Positions 49,224 to 59,779 of a DNA stretch of 64,000 nucleotides are shown one piece after another (the stretch's first letter is position 1; the number at the start of each line of letters is the position of its first letter). Source of the stretch: Gilliamella sp. wkB108 (GTDB lineage: Bacteria; Pseudomonadota; Gammaproteobacteria; Enterobacterales; Orbaceae); the NCBI RefSeq assembly GCF_001690195.1, contig NZ_LZGM01000012.1:17096-81095 (forward strand), read 5' to 3'. The position numbers and the translations under genes are program-made. The notes below the pieces were generated by a model. The model saw nothing but the letters and a program-made list of their open reading frames with translations, had not been told where the DNA came from and did no database searches.

Positions 49224-50699
49224 ATGAATAAAGAAATTTTAGCTGTTGTTGAAGCGGTATCAAATGAAAAAGCACTAACTAGAGACAAAATTTTTGAAGC
49301 GTTAGAAACCGCATTAGCGACAGCCACAAAAAAGAAATATGCAGTTGATATTGATGTTGTGGTAAAAATTGACCATAAAACCGGTGATTATGACACATTC
49401 CGTCGTTGGCAGATTGTTAACGAAGTAACCCAGCCAACCAAAGAAATTACATTAGAAGCAGCGCAATACGAAGATCCGTCCAAACAAATTGGAGATTATA
49501 TTGAAGAACAAATAGAATCAGTTGCATTTGATCGTATTACCACGCAAACCGCTAAACAAGTCATCGTACAAAAAGTACGAGAAGCAGAGCGAGCAATGGT
49601 CATAGACATGTTCAGAAACCGTATTGGTGATATTGTTACTGGTATTGTTAAAAAGACCAATCGCGATAGCGTTATTCTTGATTTAGGTAATAATGCTGAT
49701 GCGATGATGTCACGTCACGATATGTTACCACGTGAAAACTTCCGAATCGGTGATCGTGTACGAGGTATTTTATACCTTGTAGAGCAGGATAATAAACCAG
49801 CTCAACTTTATATAAGCCGTTCAAATCCTGAAATGATGGAAGAGTTATTCCGCATTGAAGTACCAGAAATCGGCGAAGAGATGATCGATATTAAAGGAGT
49901 AGCACGCGATCCCGGTTCACGTGCTAAAATTGCAGTAAGTAGTAATGACCGCCGAATTGATCCTGTTGGTGCTTGTGTTGGTATGCGAGGCGCTCGCGTT
50001 CAGGCTGTATCAAATGAATTTGGTGGTGAACGTATTGATATTGTTTTATGGGATGATAACCCAGCACAATATGTGATTAATGCCATGGCGCCAGCCGATG
50101 TTGTTTCAATTGTGGTTGATGAAGATAAACATACAATGGATGTGGCGGTGAATGCTGAAAACTTGCCACAAGCAATTGGACGAAATGGGCAAAATATTCG
50201 CTTAGCTTCTCAACTTACAGGCTGGACATTAAATGTCATGAGTACTGAAGATTTGCAAGAAAAGCATCACGCAGAATCCTTTGCAGCAATCAATAATCTA
50301 ATGAAACATTTAGATATCGATGAAGGACTTGCCCAACTATTAGTTGAAGAAGGTTTTACTTCACTTGAGGAATTAGCTTATGTGCCAGTTGATGAGTTGC
50401 TAGAGATTGAAGATCTTGATGAAGATCTTGTTGAAGCATTAAGGAACAGAGCCAAAGATGCTTTAACAACTATAGCACTTGCACATAGCGGTGATAAAAG
50501 ACCTGCACAAGATCTCCTAGATCTACCAAATATGACACAAGAGTTAGCGTATCAATTAGCTCAACATGATGTTATTACTTTGGAAGACTTGGCTGAACAA
50601 GGCACAGATGATCTAGTGGGCATTGAAGGTTTAACAAGTAAACAAGCTGGCGATTTTATTATGGCTGCACGTAATATCTGTTGGTTTGCAAATGAATAA
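49224..50699 (+). CDS. nusA: Transcription termination/antitermination factor NusA
   Basis: RNA polymerase-binding factor. The 491-residue protein has an N-terminal RNAP-binding domain (1-125), an S1 domain ([20 protein letters not shown]), two KH domains ([15 protein letters not shown] and [13 protein letters not shown]) and the two C-terminal acidic repeats ([16 protein letters not shown] and [16 protein letters not shown]) typical of enteric-type NusA. AAAAGGATG lies at the start. 17 bases after rimP. Confidence 0.97.
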   Translation: MNKEILAVVEAVSNEKALTRDKIFEALETALATATKKKYAVDIDVVVKIDHKTGDYDTFRRWQIVNEVTQPTKEITLEAAQYEDPSKQIGDYIEEQIESVAFDRITTQTAKQVIVQKVREAERAMVIDMFRNRIGDIVTGIVKKTNRDSVILDLGNNADAMMSRHDMLPRENFRIGDRVRGILYLVEQDNKPAQLYISRSNPEMMEELFRIEVPEIGEEMIDIKGVARDPGSRAKIAVSSNDRRIDPVGACVGMRGARVQAVSNEFGGERIDIVLWDDNPAQYVINAMAPADVVSIVVDEDKHTMDVAVNAENLPQAIGRNGQNIRLASQLTGWTLNVMSTEDLQEKHHAESFAAINNLMKHLDIDEGLAQLLVEEGFTSLEELAYVPVDELLEIEDLDEDLVEALRNRAKDALTTIALAHSGDKRPAQDLLDLPNMTQELAYQLAQHDVITLEDLAEQGTDDLVGIEGLTSKQAGDFIMAARNICWFANE

Positions 50700-50716
50700 T
50701 TGAGGGATAGTAATAC

Positions 50717-53371
50717 ATGACCAAAGTATCAATAGAAACACTGGCTCAAGAAATAAATACTCCAGTGCAAACACTTTTGCAACAGTTTGCTGATGCAGGA
50801 ATAAAGAAAACTGCATCTGATACTGTTAGCCAAAAGGAAAAAGAAGCTTTGCTTGCTCACTTAAATCCTCAGCAAGGCCCAACAAAACTAACACTACAAC
50901 GCAAAACACATTCAACTTTGAATGTATCAAGTGGTGGTGGCAAAAGTAAAGAAATTAAAGTAGAAGTACGTAAAAAACGAACTTTTGTTAAACGTGATCC
51001 TGCTGAAATAGCCAAAGAGAGTGAAAAAGCGCGTATTGAAGCTGAACAAAAGGCTAAACACGAAGCTGAATTAAAAGCACGTAAAGAAGCAGAGGAAAAG
51101 TTAGCTGCTGAAGAGGCGAAAAAACGTCAAGAAGCCGAAGCTAAAAAACGTGTGCAGGAAGAAAAAGCTAAACAAGCGCAAGAACAACAAATTGATCCAA
51201 AAGTGAAAAAAGCTCAAGAAGAAAAAGCCCGTTTAGAAGCTGAAGCGCATGAAATTAAACGAAAGGCTGAAGAAGAAAATCGTCGCAAATTAGAAGCTGA
51301 AGCCAAACGAATGGCAGAAGAAGCGCGTAAGCTTGCCGAGCAATACAGTGAAGTAGATGATAATGATCATAACGATGATGAAGATTATCATGTCACGACG
51401 TCTAAATATGCCAGAGCAGCTGAAGATGATACCGATCGAGAAGTTGAAAGTGCGCGTGGACGTGGTCGTAGCGGAAAACAAACCAAACAGAAAAAAGGTA
51501 GTAAATTATCTGAAGGTAAGGCTGAGCGTGAAGAAGCGCGTGCCGTTACGCGTAGTGGACACAAAAAGAAAGGTAAAAGTACCTTACAACAGAGTTTTAC
51601 TAAGCCTGTGCAAGCAGTTAACCGCGATGTTGTTATTGGTGAAACCATTACTGTAGCTGAACTTGCTAATAAAATGGCAGTAAAAGGTTCAGAAGTGATC
51701 AAAACCATGATGAAAATGGGCGCAATGGCAACGATTAATCAGGTTATCGATCAGGAAACTGCACAGTTAGTGGCTGAAGAGATGGGGCATAAAGTGGTAT
51801 TACGTCGTGAAAATGAGCTAGAAGAGTCTCTAATGAGCGATCGTGATACTGGGGCAGAAAAAGTCTCGCGCGCTCCGGTTGTTACCATTATGGGTCACGT
51901 TGACCACGGTAAAACATCTCTACTTGACTATATTCGTAAAGCAAAAGTTGCTTCTGGTGAAGCTGGTGGTATCACACAGCACATCGGTGCTTATCATGTT
52001 AAGACACCAAACGGTGAAATAACTTTCTTAGATACACCGGGACATGCGGCATTTACCTCAATGCGTGCGCGTGGTGCTAAGGCAACTGATATTGTTGTCC
52101 TAGTTGTCGCTGCTGATGATGGGGTCATGCCTCAAACGATAGAAGCTATTCAACATGCAAAAGCTGCCAATGTACCAATTGTTGTTGCAGTAAATAAAAT
52201 CGATAAACCAGAAGCCGATCCTGAACGAGTTAAAGGTGAATTGGCACAATATGGTGTTATGTCAGAAGATTGGGGTGGAGACACACAATTTGTCCATGTT
52301 TCAGCTAAAGCAGGCACAGGGATAGATCAACTTCTTGAAGCGATTTTATTACAAGCGGAAGTCCTTGAATTAACCGCTTATGAATCCGGTATGGCAAGTG
52401 GTGTAGTCATTGAATCTTTCCTTGATAAAGGTCGTGGCTCTGTTGCAACAGTATTAGTTCAATCAGGAACTTTGCATAAAGGTGATATTGTTCTGTGTGG
52501 TTTTGAATATGGACGTATTCGAGCTATGCGTAATGAATTAGGTAAAGAGGTGACTGAAGCGGGTCCTTCTATTCCGGTTGAAATACTTGGATTATCTGGC
52601 GTACCGTCAGCAGGTGATGAAGCGACAGTGGTTCGTGATGAGAAGAAAGCGCGTGAAGTTGCTCTATACCGTCAAGGTAAATTCCGGGATGTGAAATTAG
52701 CTCGTCAGCAAAAAGCAAAACTTGAAAATATGTTTACTAATATGACCGAAGGTGATATCTCTGAACTCAATATCGTATTAAAAGCAGATGTTCAAGGTTC
52801 AGTTGAAGCAATTTGTGATTCATTACTCAAATTGTCAACTGATGAAGTTAAAGTTAAAATTATTGGTTCAGGTGTCGGTGGTATTACTGAAACCGATGCT
52901 TCATTAGCGGCGGCTTCAGATGCGATTATCCTTGGATTTAATGTTCGTGCAGATGCATCAGCGCGTAAAGTTATTGAATCAGAAAACTTGGATTTACGTT
53001 ATTACTCAGTTATTTATGATTTAATTGATGAAGTTAAACAAGCCATGAGTGGTATGCTTGCGCCTGAATACAAGCAAGAGATTATCGGCCTGGCTGAGGT
53101 ACGTGATGTATTTAAATCACCAAAATTTGGCGCAATTGCAGGTTGTATGGTGACAGAAGGTGTAGTTAAACGCCATAACCCAATACGTGTTCTTCGTGAT
53201 AATGTAGTTATTTATGAAGGTGAACTTGAATCTTTACGTCGCTTTAAAGACGATGTTAATGAAGTTCGTAATGGTCTTGAGTGCGGTATAGGGGTGCGTA
53301 ACTATAACGATGTTCGTGTTGGCGATAATATTGAAGTGTTTGAGACAATCGAAATCAAACGTACTATTTAG
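50717..53371 (+). CDS. infB: Translation initiation factor IF-2
   Basis: GTPase that brings fMet-tRNA to the 30S subunit. The 884-residue protein has an N-terminal IF2_N module (1-50), a long charged Ala/Glu/Lys helical linker (about 95-215), a second IF2_N (about 305-360), and the G domain with [12 protein letters not shown] (about 393-404), [11 protein letters not shown] and NKID. Domains II-IV close with [11 protein letters not shown]. Alternative internal starts giving shorter isoforms are known in E. coli but were not assigned here. Confidence 0.97.
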   Translation: MTKVSIETLAQEINTPVQTLLQQFADAGIKKTASDTVSQKEKEALLAHLNPQQGPTKLTLQRKTHSTLNVSSGGGKSKEIKVEVRKKRTFVKRDPAEIAKESEKARIEAEQKAKHEAELKARKEAEEKLAAEEAKKRQEAEAKKRVQEEKAKQAQEQQIDPKVKKAQEEKARLEAEAHEIKRKAEEENRRKLEAEAKRMAEEARKLAEQYSEVDDNDHNDDEDYHVTTSKYARAAEDDTDREVESARGRGRSGKQTKQKKGSKLSEGKAEREEARAVTRSGHKKKGKSTLQQSFTKPVQAVNRDVVIGETITVAELANKMAVKGSEVIKTMMKMGAMATINQVIDQETAQLVAEEMGHKVVLRRENELEESLMSDRDTGAEKVSRAPVVTIMGHVDHGKTSLLDYIRKAKVASGEAGGITQHIGAYHVKTPNGEITFLDTPGHAAFTSMRARGAKATDIVVLVVAADDGVMPQTIEAIQHAKAANVPIVVAVNKIDKPEADPERVKGELAQYGVMSEDWGGDTQFVHVSAKAGTGIDQLLEAILLQAEVLELTAYESGMASGVVIESFLDKGRGSVATVLVQSGTLHKGDIVLCGFEYGRIRAMRNELGKEVTEAGPSIPVEILGLSGVPSAGDEATVVRDEKKAREVALYRQGKFRDVKLARQQKAKLENMFTNMTEGDISELNIVLKADVQGSVEAICDSLLKLSTDEVKVKIIGSGVGGITETDASLAAASDAIILGFNVRADASARKVIESENLDLRYYSVIYDLIDEVKQAMSGMLAPEYKQEIIGLAEVRDVFKSPKFGAIAGCMVTEGVVKRHNPIRVLRDNVVIYEGELESLRRFKDDVNEVRNGLECGIGVRNYNDVRVGDNIEVFETIEIKRTI

Positions 53372-53389
53372 TCATAATTAGCAAGTGTG

Positions 53390-53425
53390 ATAAGCAAGGT
53401 TTCCAACCTTGCTTATTCATTTTTT
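53390..53425 (+). terminator. Terminator-like hairpin between infB and rbfA
   Basis: A perfect 12-bp stem ATAAGCAAGGTT / AACCTTGCTTAT with a three-base loop, followed by TCA and then TTTTTT. It lies within the operon 18 bases after infB, just before the rbfA ribosome site. It probably reduces read-through or protects the infB 3' end. Confidence 0.75.
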
Positions 53426-53438
53426 AAGGAAAATAGAT

Positions 53439-53816
53439 ATGGCAAAAGCATTTAATCGTTCATCTCGAGTCGGACATGAATTACAAAAAGAGATTGCAAT
53501 AATCCTACAACGTGAAATTAAAGATCCGCGTCTTGGAATGGTGACAGTTTCAGGTGTAGATATTTCACGCGATCTTTCATATGCGAAAGTGTTTGTCACC
53601 TTTTTAAATGATGATGATCCTGAGATTGTTGAACAAGGTTTAACTATACTCAATGATGCAACTGGGTATATTCGAAGCTTAATTGGTAAAGCAATGCGCT
53701 TACGAATTATTCCTGAAATTAAATTCTTTTATGATGAATCTCTTGTCAAAGGTATGCAGATGTCAAGTTTAGTCTCTGATGTTATCAAACAAGATAATGA
53801 ACGTCATAAAGATTAA
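53439..53816 (+). CDS. rbfA: 30S ribosome-binding factor RbfA
   Basis: Cold-shock KH-fold protein needed for 16S rRNA 5'-end maturation. The 125 residues start [20 protein letters not shown] and contain the KH core [16 protein letters not shown] and the C-terminal [14 protein letters not shown]. The ATG at 53439 with AAGGAAA upstream is chosen over the in-frame TTG at 53409, which lies inside the preceding hairpin. Confidence 0.95.
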   Translation: MAKAFNRSSRVGHELQKEIAIILQREIKDPRLGMVTVSGVDISRDLSYAKVFVTFLNDDDPEIVEQGLTILNDATGYIRSLIGKAMRLRIIPEIKFFYDESLVKGMQMSSLVSDVIKQDNERHKD

Positions 53817-53889
53817 TATTACCGGTCATACCTAAACTTTTGTGAAGAAGTTTCAGGTTAACTATACGTTTAAGTATAAAATAGATATT

Positions 53890-54792
53890 ATGAACATAAA
53901 GAAAATACGCCGTGACCTTCACGGCGTTTTGTTATTAGATAAACCTCAAGGCATGACATCAAATGATGCCTTGCAAAAAGTTAAATGGCTATTCAATGCT
54001 AAAAAAGCAGGGCATACAGGTGCATTAGATCCGCTGGCAACAGGTATGTTACCTATATGTTTTGGTGAAGCGACCAAATTTTCGCAATATCTGCTCGATT
54101 CTGATAAACGTTATCGGGTTATCGCAAAACTGGGCGAACGAACCGATACTTCAGATGCCGATGGACAAATTATCAGTGTCAAATCGGTTAATATTAATGA
54201 ATCAGATATTCATCAAGCGCTAACACATTTTCGTGGTAATATTTTGCAAGTACCAACCATGTTTTCAGCCTTAAAACATCAAGGACGACCGCTTTATGAA
54301 TATGCACGTCAGGGTATCACTGTTGAACGTCCAGCCCGACCCATTACTATCTATGCCAATCAATTTATCGCCTTTGATCCAATAACAAACGAGTTAACAC
54401 TTGAAATACACTGTTCTAAAGGCACCTATATTCGTACTATTGTTGACGACTTAGGTGAATTACTGGGTTGTGGCGCACATGTAATCTATTTAAGACGTTT
54501 ACAAGTGTCAAATTACCCTATTGAAAAAATGGTCACATTAGAGGCATTACAAACTAATGCAGAACGCGATCACTTATTAATGCCCGTTGATAGTCCACTA
54601 CAAGATTATCTAAAAATCACACTTAACCAAGCACAAGGTAAAGATATTCTATTAGGAAGAACCATTCAACTTGATACAAATATTCAAATTAAAACCTTAG
54701 TTAGAATTTATCAGGATGAACAGTTTATCGGCGCAGGTACTTTACTACATAACCAGTTATCACCAAAAAGATTAATATCAACGACAATATAA
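53890..54792 (+). CDS. truB: tRNA pseudouridine-55 synthase
   Basis: Makes the universal pseudouridine 55 in the tRNA T loop. The 300-residue protein has [20 protein letters not shown], the catalytic Asp in [23 protein letters not shown] and [14 protein letters not shown]. The ATG at 53890 ([12 protein letters not shown]) aligns with the E. coli N-terminus. A GTG at 53842 gives 16 more residues. Neither start has a good ribosome site. In E. coli rpsO and pnp follow; here the operon ends at truB and the next gene is convergent. Confidence 0.94.
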   Translation: MNIKKIRRDLHGVLLLDKPQGMTSNDALQKVKWLFNAKKAGHTGALDPLATGMLPICFGEATKFSQYLLDSDKRYRVIAKLGERTDTSDADGQIISVKSVNINESDIHQALTHFRGNILQVPTMFSALKHQGRPLYEYARQGITVERPARPITIYANQFIAFDPITNELTLEIHCSKGTYIRTIVDDLGELLGCGAHVIYLRRLQVSNYPIEKMVTLEALQTNAERDHLLMPVDSPLQDYLKITLNQAQGKDILLGRTIQLDTNIQIKTLVRIYQDEQFIGAGTLLHNQLSPKRLISTTI

Positions 54793-54892
54793 AGTAGATC
54801 TTAGATTGACCATAAATGTACACAGCTAACATCTTAATTTGATTTTATCAAAATCAGATTATTGTCTAAATATGATTGATGAGGGCTGAGTA

Positions 54893-55939
54893 TCAATAAA
54901 AAATCGGCTCAGCCTCAATAAGCTGATATCGTTTAGTCGTTGTATGGCTGAGTTTAAGGATCTCACAAAGTAAAATCGCAGCTTGCTGCCCCATTTTATA
55001 TAATGGTTTATTGATTCTATTTAATCTATCAAGCTCATTATATTGACGTTGCTGAGAATGACTAATATAGGCCAAAGCAAGAGTTGAAACAGAATATTGC
55101 TGACTTTCATTTATTTGATCTAACGCACCTAACACCGAATGATAACGTGAATGAAAGTGTTGCTCGCTAAAATATTTTTCATCCGTATAATTCAAACAGC
55201 TATTATCAGCACAAATAAATGCCGTCGGCGGCTTATTACTATTTAGTAAATTTTTGACGGCTAAACGTCCATGCTCATAAGTAAAACAATCTCGAATAAT
55301 ATAGTTAGTTTCTATGGCGATATCGGCTCTATGTAGCGCTTGTTGATAACCTTGTAAAAAATGAGTTGAACTCAACTTATCATAATGGCTTAATAAAATT
55401 GCAATCTTATTGTGTGAATGATCTATAAAATATTTGGTTATTTGATGTGCAATAGTTAGATGATCAAAGTAAACACAATTAAAATCTAAACTAAAATGAT
55501 TTACCAAAATAATAGGTGGTATATTTGATGCATATTGACTCAATGTTTTTAAATATGGAGCATCATTAATCACCACAATACCAGCGAAAAGATTTTGTGT
55601 TAAATAGCTAATTAAATGGTGAATGTCATGATTATCTGAATAAGGAAAACGAATATAAAAAAATTGATACTCTGCAAGCTTTAAAACTTGTTCTAATCCA
55701 TAATTAATTAAACTATGTGTAATAAGCTGATTATCAATAATTAAGATCTTTTTACTCTCATTAGTATTAGATCGGGCATCAACATTATCATAAGTCGCTA
55801 TATTTAATTCTTGAATGGTTTGATAGACTTTAGACTGGGTTAATGGTGATGTTAAATGTGGTTTCTTTAATACCCTAGACACAGTAGCAATCGATACATT
55901 AGCATGTTTAGCAATAGTTGAAAGTGTAGCTTTTGCCAT
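54893..55939 (-). CDS. LacI-family transcriptional regulator, CytR-like, divergent
   Basis: 348-residue LacI-type protein. The N-terminal helix-turn-helix is TLSTIAKHANVSIATVSRVL, followed by a hinge and a periplasmic-binding-protein-like domain with a CytR-like FTYEHGRLAVKNLL region. The effector domain is unusual: where LacI proteins have an (A/N)D-x-x-A-x-G motif, this one has ICADNSCLNYTDEKYF. The effector-binding specificity is therefore probably altered. No neighbouring transport or sugar gene indicates a target. The ATG at 55939 is used over a TTG at 55945. Confidence 0.85.
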   Translation of the reverse strand: MAKATLSTIAKHANVSIATVSRVLKKPHLTSPLTQSKVYQTIQELNIATYDNVDARSNTNESKKILIIDNQLITHSLINYGLEQVLKLAEYQFFYIRFPYSDNHDIHHLISYLTQNLFAGIVVINDAPYLKTLSQYASNIPPIILVNHFSLDFNCVYFDHLTIAHQITKYFIDHSHNKIAILLSHYDKLSSTHFLQGYQQALHRADIAIETNYIIRDCFTYEHGRLAVKNLLNSNKPPTAFICADNSCLNYTDEKYFSEQHFHSRYHSVLGALDQINESQQYSVSTLALAYISHSQQRQYNELDRLNRINKPLYKMGQQAAILLCEILKLSHTTTKRYQLIEAEPIFY

Positions 55940-56398
55940 AATCAATAAAATACCTTAATTAAACAGGTATTTTACTTTAACCATATTCAGATAATTTGTA
56001 ATTTCTCTATAGTGATATTTTCGAGCTATCTTCCAAAAATATTCTTAGTCTAGCTTTATGGTATTTCATTGTTCCTCTTTTTCCTTATTAGTCATCAATA
56101 ATTCGATTTACTTATACTGCTTTGTTGTTCATTGTTTCTGTTCAATATCTAAAGTATTTAGCAAACTCTCTTTTTTCTTGTGTTAATTATCTTTCTGATT
56201 TTATTTAATTTAGTTTGTCATGTTAATTTTACCTTTATACATGATTTAATATGTTATTTGACTAAATTATCTGCTAAGATAAAAATAATGATAGTTGATC
56301 TTAGTGTGATCTCTAATTTAAAAGTACCCATTAATTGTAGTCATAACAAGCGAGTAAAAAGGAATAGTAAGGAATAGTAAGTTAACAAGGAGAATAGC
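55940..56398. other. AT-rich divergent intergenic region upstream of vgrG
   Basis: 459 bases between the divergent LacI-family gene and vgrG. A weak open frame at 56180-56377 (GTG start, Ile/Leu/Phe-rich) has no ribosome site and is not called. A short tandem repeat, GGAATAGTAA twice, lies about 30 bases before the vgrG Shine-Dalgarno AAGGAGAA. No firm promoter was found. Confidence 0.5.
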
Positions 56399-58951
56399 AT
56401 GGCAAAAGTGCTTGATGATTTAGTCAATCAATTAGGTGAAAAAGTCGTTAAGGGTTTAAGTGGTGTCAGTCATAATCGTTATACCTTATCCATTGATGCC
56501 TTATCCAGTCCCATCTCAATCTTACAAGTTAAAAGCAATGAACAACTCAATCAACCTTGGCACTACATTATCAATTTCACCAGTGCTGACAAAGCTATCG
56601 CCGTTGATACGGTATTAAACCAAAATGCATCATTTACCTTTAATCCGGTTAGTCATCATCCCTTTTTATCCGCAATCAGTTCACTGAGTGCGCTACCTGT
56701 GGAGGGGCAAGCACGGGTACTGCATGGGGTTATCACCGGTTTTAGTCAACTCTCAGTCAATAAAGACGAAGCACATTATCAGGTCATATTATCTTCCCGT
56801 TTAGCGTTATTATCCTTACAACACAACAGTGCAATATTTCAAAATCAAAATGTCGTCAGTGTTGTTGAAACGGTACTACGCAGTCATGGTTTTACCGGCG
56901 TGGATTACCGGTTGGAGCTGAAAGAGAGCTATCCGATAAGAGAATTTATCACGCAATGGCAAGAGAGTGATTTGGAATTTATACAACGCTTACTGGCGGA
57001 TGTCGGTATCTGGTTTCGTTTTGAAAATCACAGTGAGCATCACTGTGATGTCATGATACTCAGTGACTATGAGCAAGGATATAATAACGTCGGTAAGATT
57101 GACTACAAACTACCGACCGGCACTATAGACGGCAGTACCGAGAGTGTCTGGGATATCGCCTTACACAGTCAAACGGTCGAATCCTCAGTAAAAGTCCAAG
57201 ATTATAACTACCGAGATGCCGGGGCAAATTTAAACAGTGAGATTAGCACGCAACAAACCGCCAGTACCACTTATGGTACTGATTACCGTTATGAAGAGCA
57301 TTATAAAAATAATGGTGGAGATATCGAGAGTGGTTCATGGTATGCCAGAATTCGTCATGAACATGCCATCAGTAAACAGATAATCATAAACGGTCACAGT
57401 AACTGTTACACCTTAGCACCGGGGCAGCATATCCGTATCACAGGCAACCCTTTACCTGAAATGCAGGAAGGGTTTGTGATTTTAAGTGTAGCGGGGCAAG
57501 GCAACCGTACGGATGCTTATGAACTCACCTTTACTGCTATTCCTTATCAGGTGTTAAAACCTTATCGTCCGGCGCCGATAGCCTGGCCACAAGTTGGTGG
57601 CACATTGCCGGGCAGGGTGACCAGTCCGGATAATGATACTTATGGTTATATTGACACACAGGGACGTTATCGGGTCAAACTGAATTTTGATTTAAAGAGC
57701 TGGAAGAATGGAGAGGAGAGTTTATGGGTAAGACTGGCGAAACCTTATGCCGGTGCAACTTATGGTTTTCACTTTCCGCTTATTGATGGCACTGAAGTGG
57801 CCATAGCCTTTATGGACAGCAATCCTGACCGGCCTTATATCGCGCACGCTATGCATGACAGCAACCACCCAGACCATGTAGCGACGGCGAACAAACATCG
57901 TAATGTCATACGTACACCGGCTAACAATAAACTGCGCATGGATGATAAACGGGGAAAAGAGCATATCAAACTTGCCACCGAATATGGCAAGACTCAACTC
58001 AATCTGGGGCATTTAGTTGACCAAAACAAAGAACAACGGGGCGAAGGCTTTGAACTGCGCACTGACGAATGGGGTGCGATTGCTGCGGAGCGGGGATTAT
58101 ACCTCACCAGTCAAACCGAGCCTAAAGCGCAGGGAAAACAGCTGGATATGCAAGGTGCGATTACTCAGCTGGAAAATGCGCTCTCGATAGCCAAAGCGTT
58201 ACAAAATGCCGCTACCCAATCACAGGCGCATACCGCTGATACAGACAGTCAGGACCAACTAAAGACCGTGTTAAGCGGACTAAGTCAAAGTGGCATACTT
58301 GCTTATGCACAAGAAGGGATAGCCTTAACCAGCCCGGAAGATATTCAACTCTCAACCAGTAACAGTGTCGTAATTACCAGTGAAAATCAAACGGATATTA
58401 GCGCATTAAAAAATATCACCTTAACTTCTGGCGAAGCTGTCGGTTTATTTGCGCATAAATCCGGCATGAAACTATTTGCTAATCAGGGTGATGTTGAAGT
58501 TCAGGCACAAAATGCCAACCTTGCTATGGCGGCTAAACAAGATATTAAAGTTGATAGTGTTGATGACAAAATAACCGTAACCGCAGGTCAAAATATCACC
58601 TTAATTTGCGGAGGCTCATATATCAAAATCAATAGCAGTGGTATAGAGTTAGGTACCTCAGGTAATGTCTATTTAAAATGCAATACTATGCAAAAAATGG
58701 GACCAGCTACGAAGGAAAAACCTAATATCAATTTACCAGATTTTTTTAATATGATTAATCTGGGAAGATATAGTATGAAATTTTTATTAACAAATGATGA
58801 AGGTGAACCTATGTCATTTATTCCTTATAAGATATGGCATGGTGATAATATTTATGCTTACGGTACAACGGACGCTAATGGTTATACTAGCATTGTTTAC
58901 TCAGAAACTGAAATACCATTACATGTTGGAATCGATATAGAAAGATTTTAG
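56399..58951 (+). CDS. vgrG: Type VI secretion tip protein VgrG with C-terminal tail
   Basis: Trimeric spike of the type VI secretion system. The 850-residue protein has a gp27-like base (about 25-380, SSPISILQVKSNEQLNQPWH...FITQWQESDLEFIQRLLADVGIW), a gp5 OB-fold region (PGRVTSPDND...QGRYRVKLNFD), the needle/DUF2345 part rich in short repeats (about 555-775), and a last segment (about 785-850, MKFLLTNDEGEPM...YGTTDANGYTSI). That segment reads like a small transthyretin-like adaptor of the kind used to load effectors. G+C drops sharply after about 58690, near the tail boundary. No other T6SS structural gene is in the window. Confidence 0.95.
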   Translation: MAKVLDDLVNQLGEKVVKGLSGVSHNRYTLSIDALSSPISILQVKSNEQLNQPWHYIINFTSADKAIAVDTVLNQNASFTFNPVSHHPFLSAISSLSALPVEGQARVLHGVITGFSQLSVNKDEAHYQVILSSRLALLSLQHNSAIFQNQNVVSVVETVLRSHGFTGVDYRLELKESYPIREFITQWQESDLEFIQRLLADVGIWFRFENHSEHHCDVMILSDYEQGYNNVGKIDYKLPTGTIDGSTESVWDIALHSQTVESSVKVQDYNYRDAGANLNSEISTQQTASTTYGTDYRYEEHYKNNGGDIESGSWYARIRHEHAISKQIIINGHSNCYTLAPGQHIRITGNPLPEMQEGFVILSVAGQGNRTDAYELTFTAIPYQVLKPYRPAPIAWPQVGGTLPGRVTSPDNDTYGYIDTQGRYRVKLNFDLKSWKNGEESLWVRLAKPYAGATYGFHFPLIDGTEVAIAFMDSNPDRPYIAHAMHDSNHPDHVATANKHRNVIRTPANNKLRMDDKRGKEHIKLATEYGKTQLNLGHLVDQNKEQRGEGFELRTDEWGAIAAERGLYLTSQTEPKAQGKQLDMQGAITQLENALSIAKALQNAATQSQAHTADTDSQDQLKTVLSGLSQSGILAYAQEGIALTSPEDIQLSTSNSVVITSENQTDISALKNITLTSGEAVGLFAHKSGMKLFANQGDVEVQAQNANLAMAAKQDIKVDSVDDKITVTAGQNITLICGGSYIKINSSGIELGTSGNVYLKCNTMQKMGPATKEKPNINLPDFFNMINLGRYSMKFLLTNDEGEPMSFIPYKIWHGDNIYAYGTTDANGYTSIVYSETEIPLHVGIDIERF

Positions 58952-58960
58952 GAGAAAAAG

Positions 58961-59779
58961 ATGGCTGAGACCGTTATGGAATGGGTAGATAAACAAAAAA
59001 AAAGAAAGACAACATCAACAGCTCAGGGAGGTAATAATAGTTCTTCGGTACCGGTTGCTAAGACGGCTTATGTTTGTAAAGTGGCTAAGGATGGTTGGGT
59101 AAGTATACGTCTAGATGGTCATGGTACAGATGAATATAGTATTTACAATTATACTAAATTAACCTTAATTGGACTGAATGATGATGGTACTAGAGTAAGG
59201 TTTAGAGTAGAAGAAGGTGAATGGAAAGGTGAAAAAGGTTCTATGATTTTGAAAGGTGGTGTTGATACTTATATTAGTCATATCCCCCCAAGTACAGCCG
59301 TACCAACAATAACAGTTAAATACGGTAAAATTGATTATCACTGGAGATCTAATGCAAGAAAAGATTTATATGGTGAAGACATAAAACAGCAATTAGCTAC
59401 TTTAACTGTCAATGGTATATCAGTAACAGTCACTTTATGTTCCGATGATCAACATAAACCATTGGATGAAGGAATTTATGAAATCGCACCTCCAGATTAT
59501 CCACATCCTAGAAAATATACAGAAATGTATACTGTTGGAGGTAAAATTAATCAATATGGGCTAATTGAAGGAGGCCAACTTGTCGGATGTGATATCGTCT
59601 GGTTTCCTATTTATCCCATATCGGAAAAACGTTATTTACATATTGGACATATATCTCATGGTTGTGTAACTATTATTGATTATGAAAAGTATCCAGAAAT
59701 ATATGATTATTTAATAAAATTTAGAGGAAAAGGAAAACATGGTGATGATATTGTGGCATTTTTACAAGTTATTAAGTAA
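58961..59779 (+). CDS. Predicted T6SS effector, L,D-transpeptidase-like
   Basis: 272-residue protein starting nine bases after vgrG behind AGGAG. There is no signal peptide, as expected for a T6SS cargo. A Ser/Gly/Asn-rich linker (about 20-32) precedes a beta-rich region. Near the C-terminus is HIGHISHGCVTI (Cys 235, His 227, 230 and 233), which resembles the L,D-transpeptidase (YkuD) motif SHGC(I/V)R and the DUF2778 type found in Tlde1 effectors. Predicted to act on peptidoglycan in the target periplasm. The usual Arg after the motif is Thr here, so activity is unproven. The end overlaps the next gene by 41 bases. Confidence 0.7.
   Translation: MAETVMEWVDKQKKRKTTSTAQGGNNSSSVPVAKTAYVCKVAKDGWVSIRLDGHGTDEYSIYNYTKLTLIGLNDDGTRVRFRVEEGEWKGEKGSMILKGGVDTYISHIPPSTAVPTITVKYGKIDYHWRSNARKDLYGEDIKQQLATLTVNGISVTVTLCSDDQHKPLDEGIYEIAPPDYPHPRKYTEMYTVGGKINQYGLIEGGQLVGCDIVWFPIYPISEKRYLHIGHISHGCVTIIDYEKYPEIYDYLIKFRGKGKHGDDIVAFLQVIK

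Noticed and set aside
56180..56377. Plus-strand ORF of 65 codons upstream of vgrG
   Set aside because: AT-driven open frame with a GTG start, no Shine-Dalgarno and no recognisable domain.
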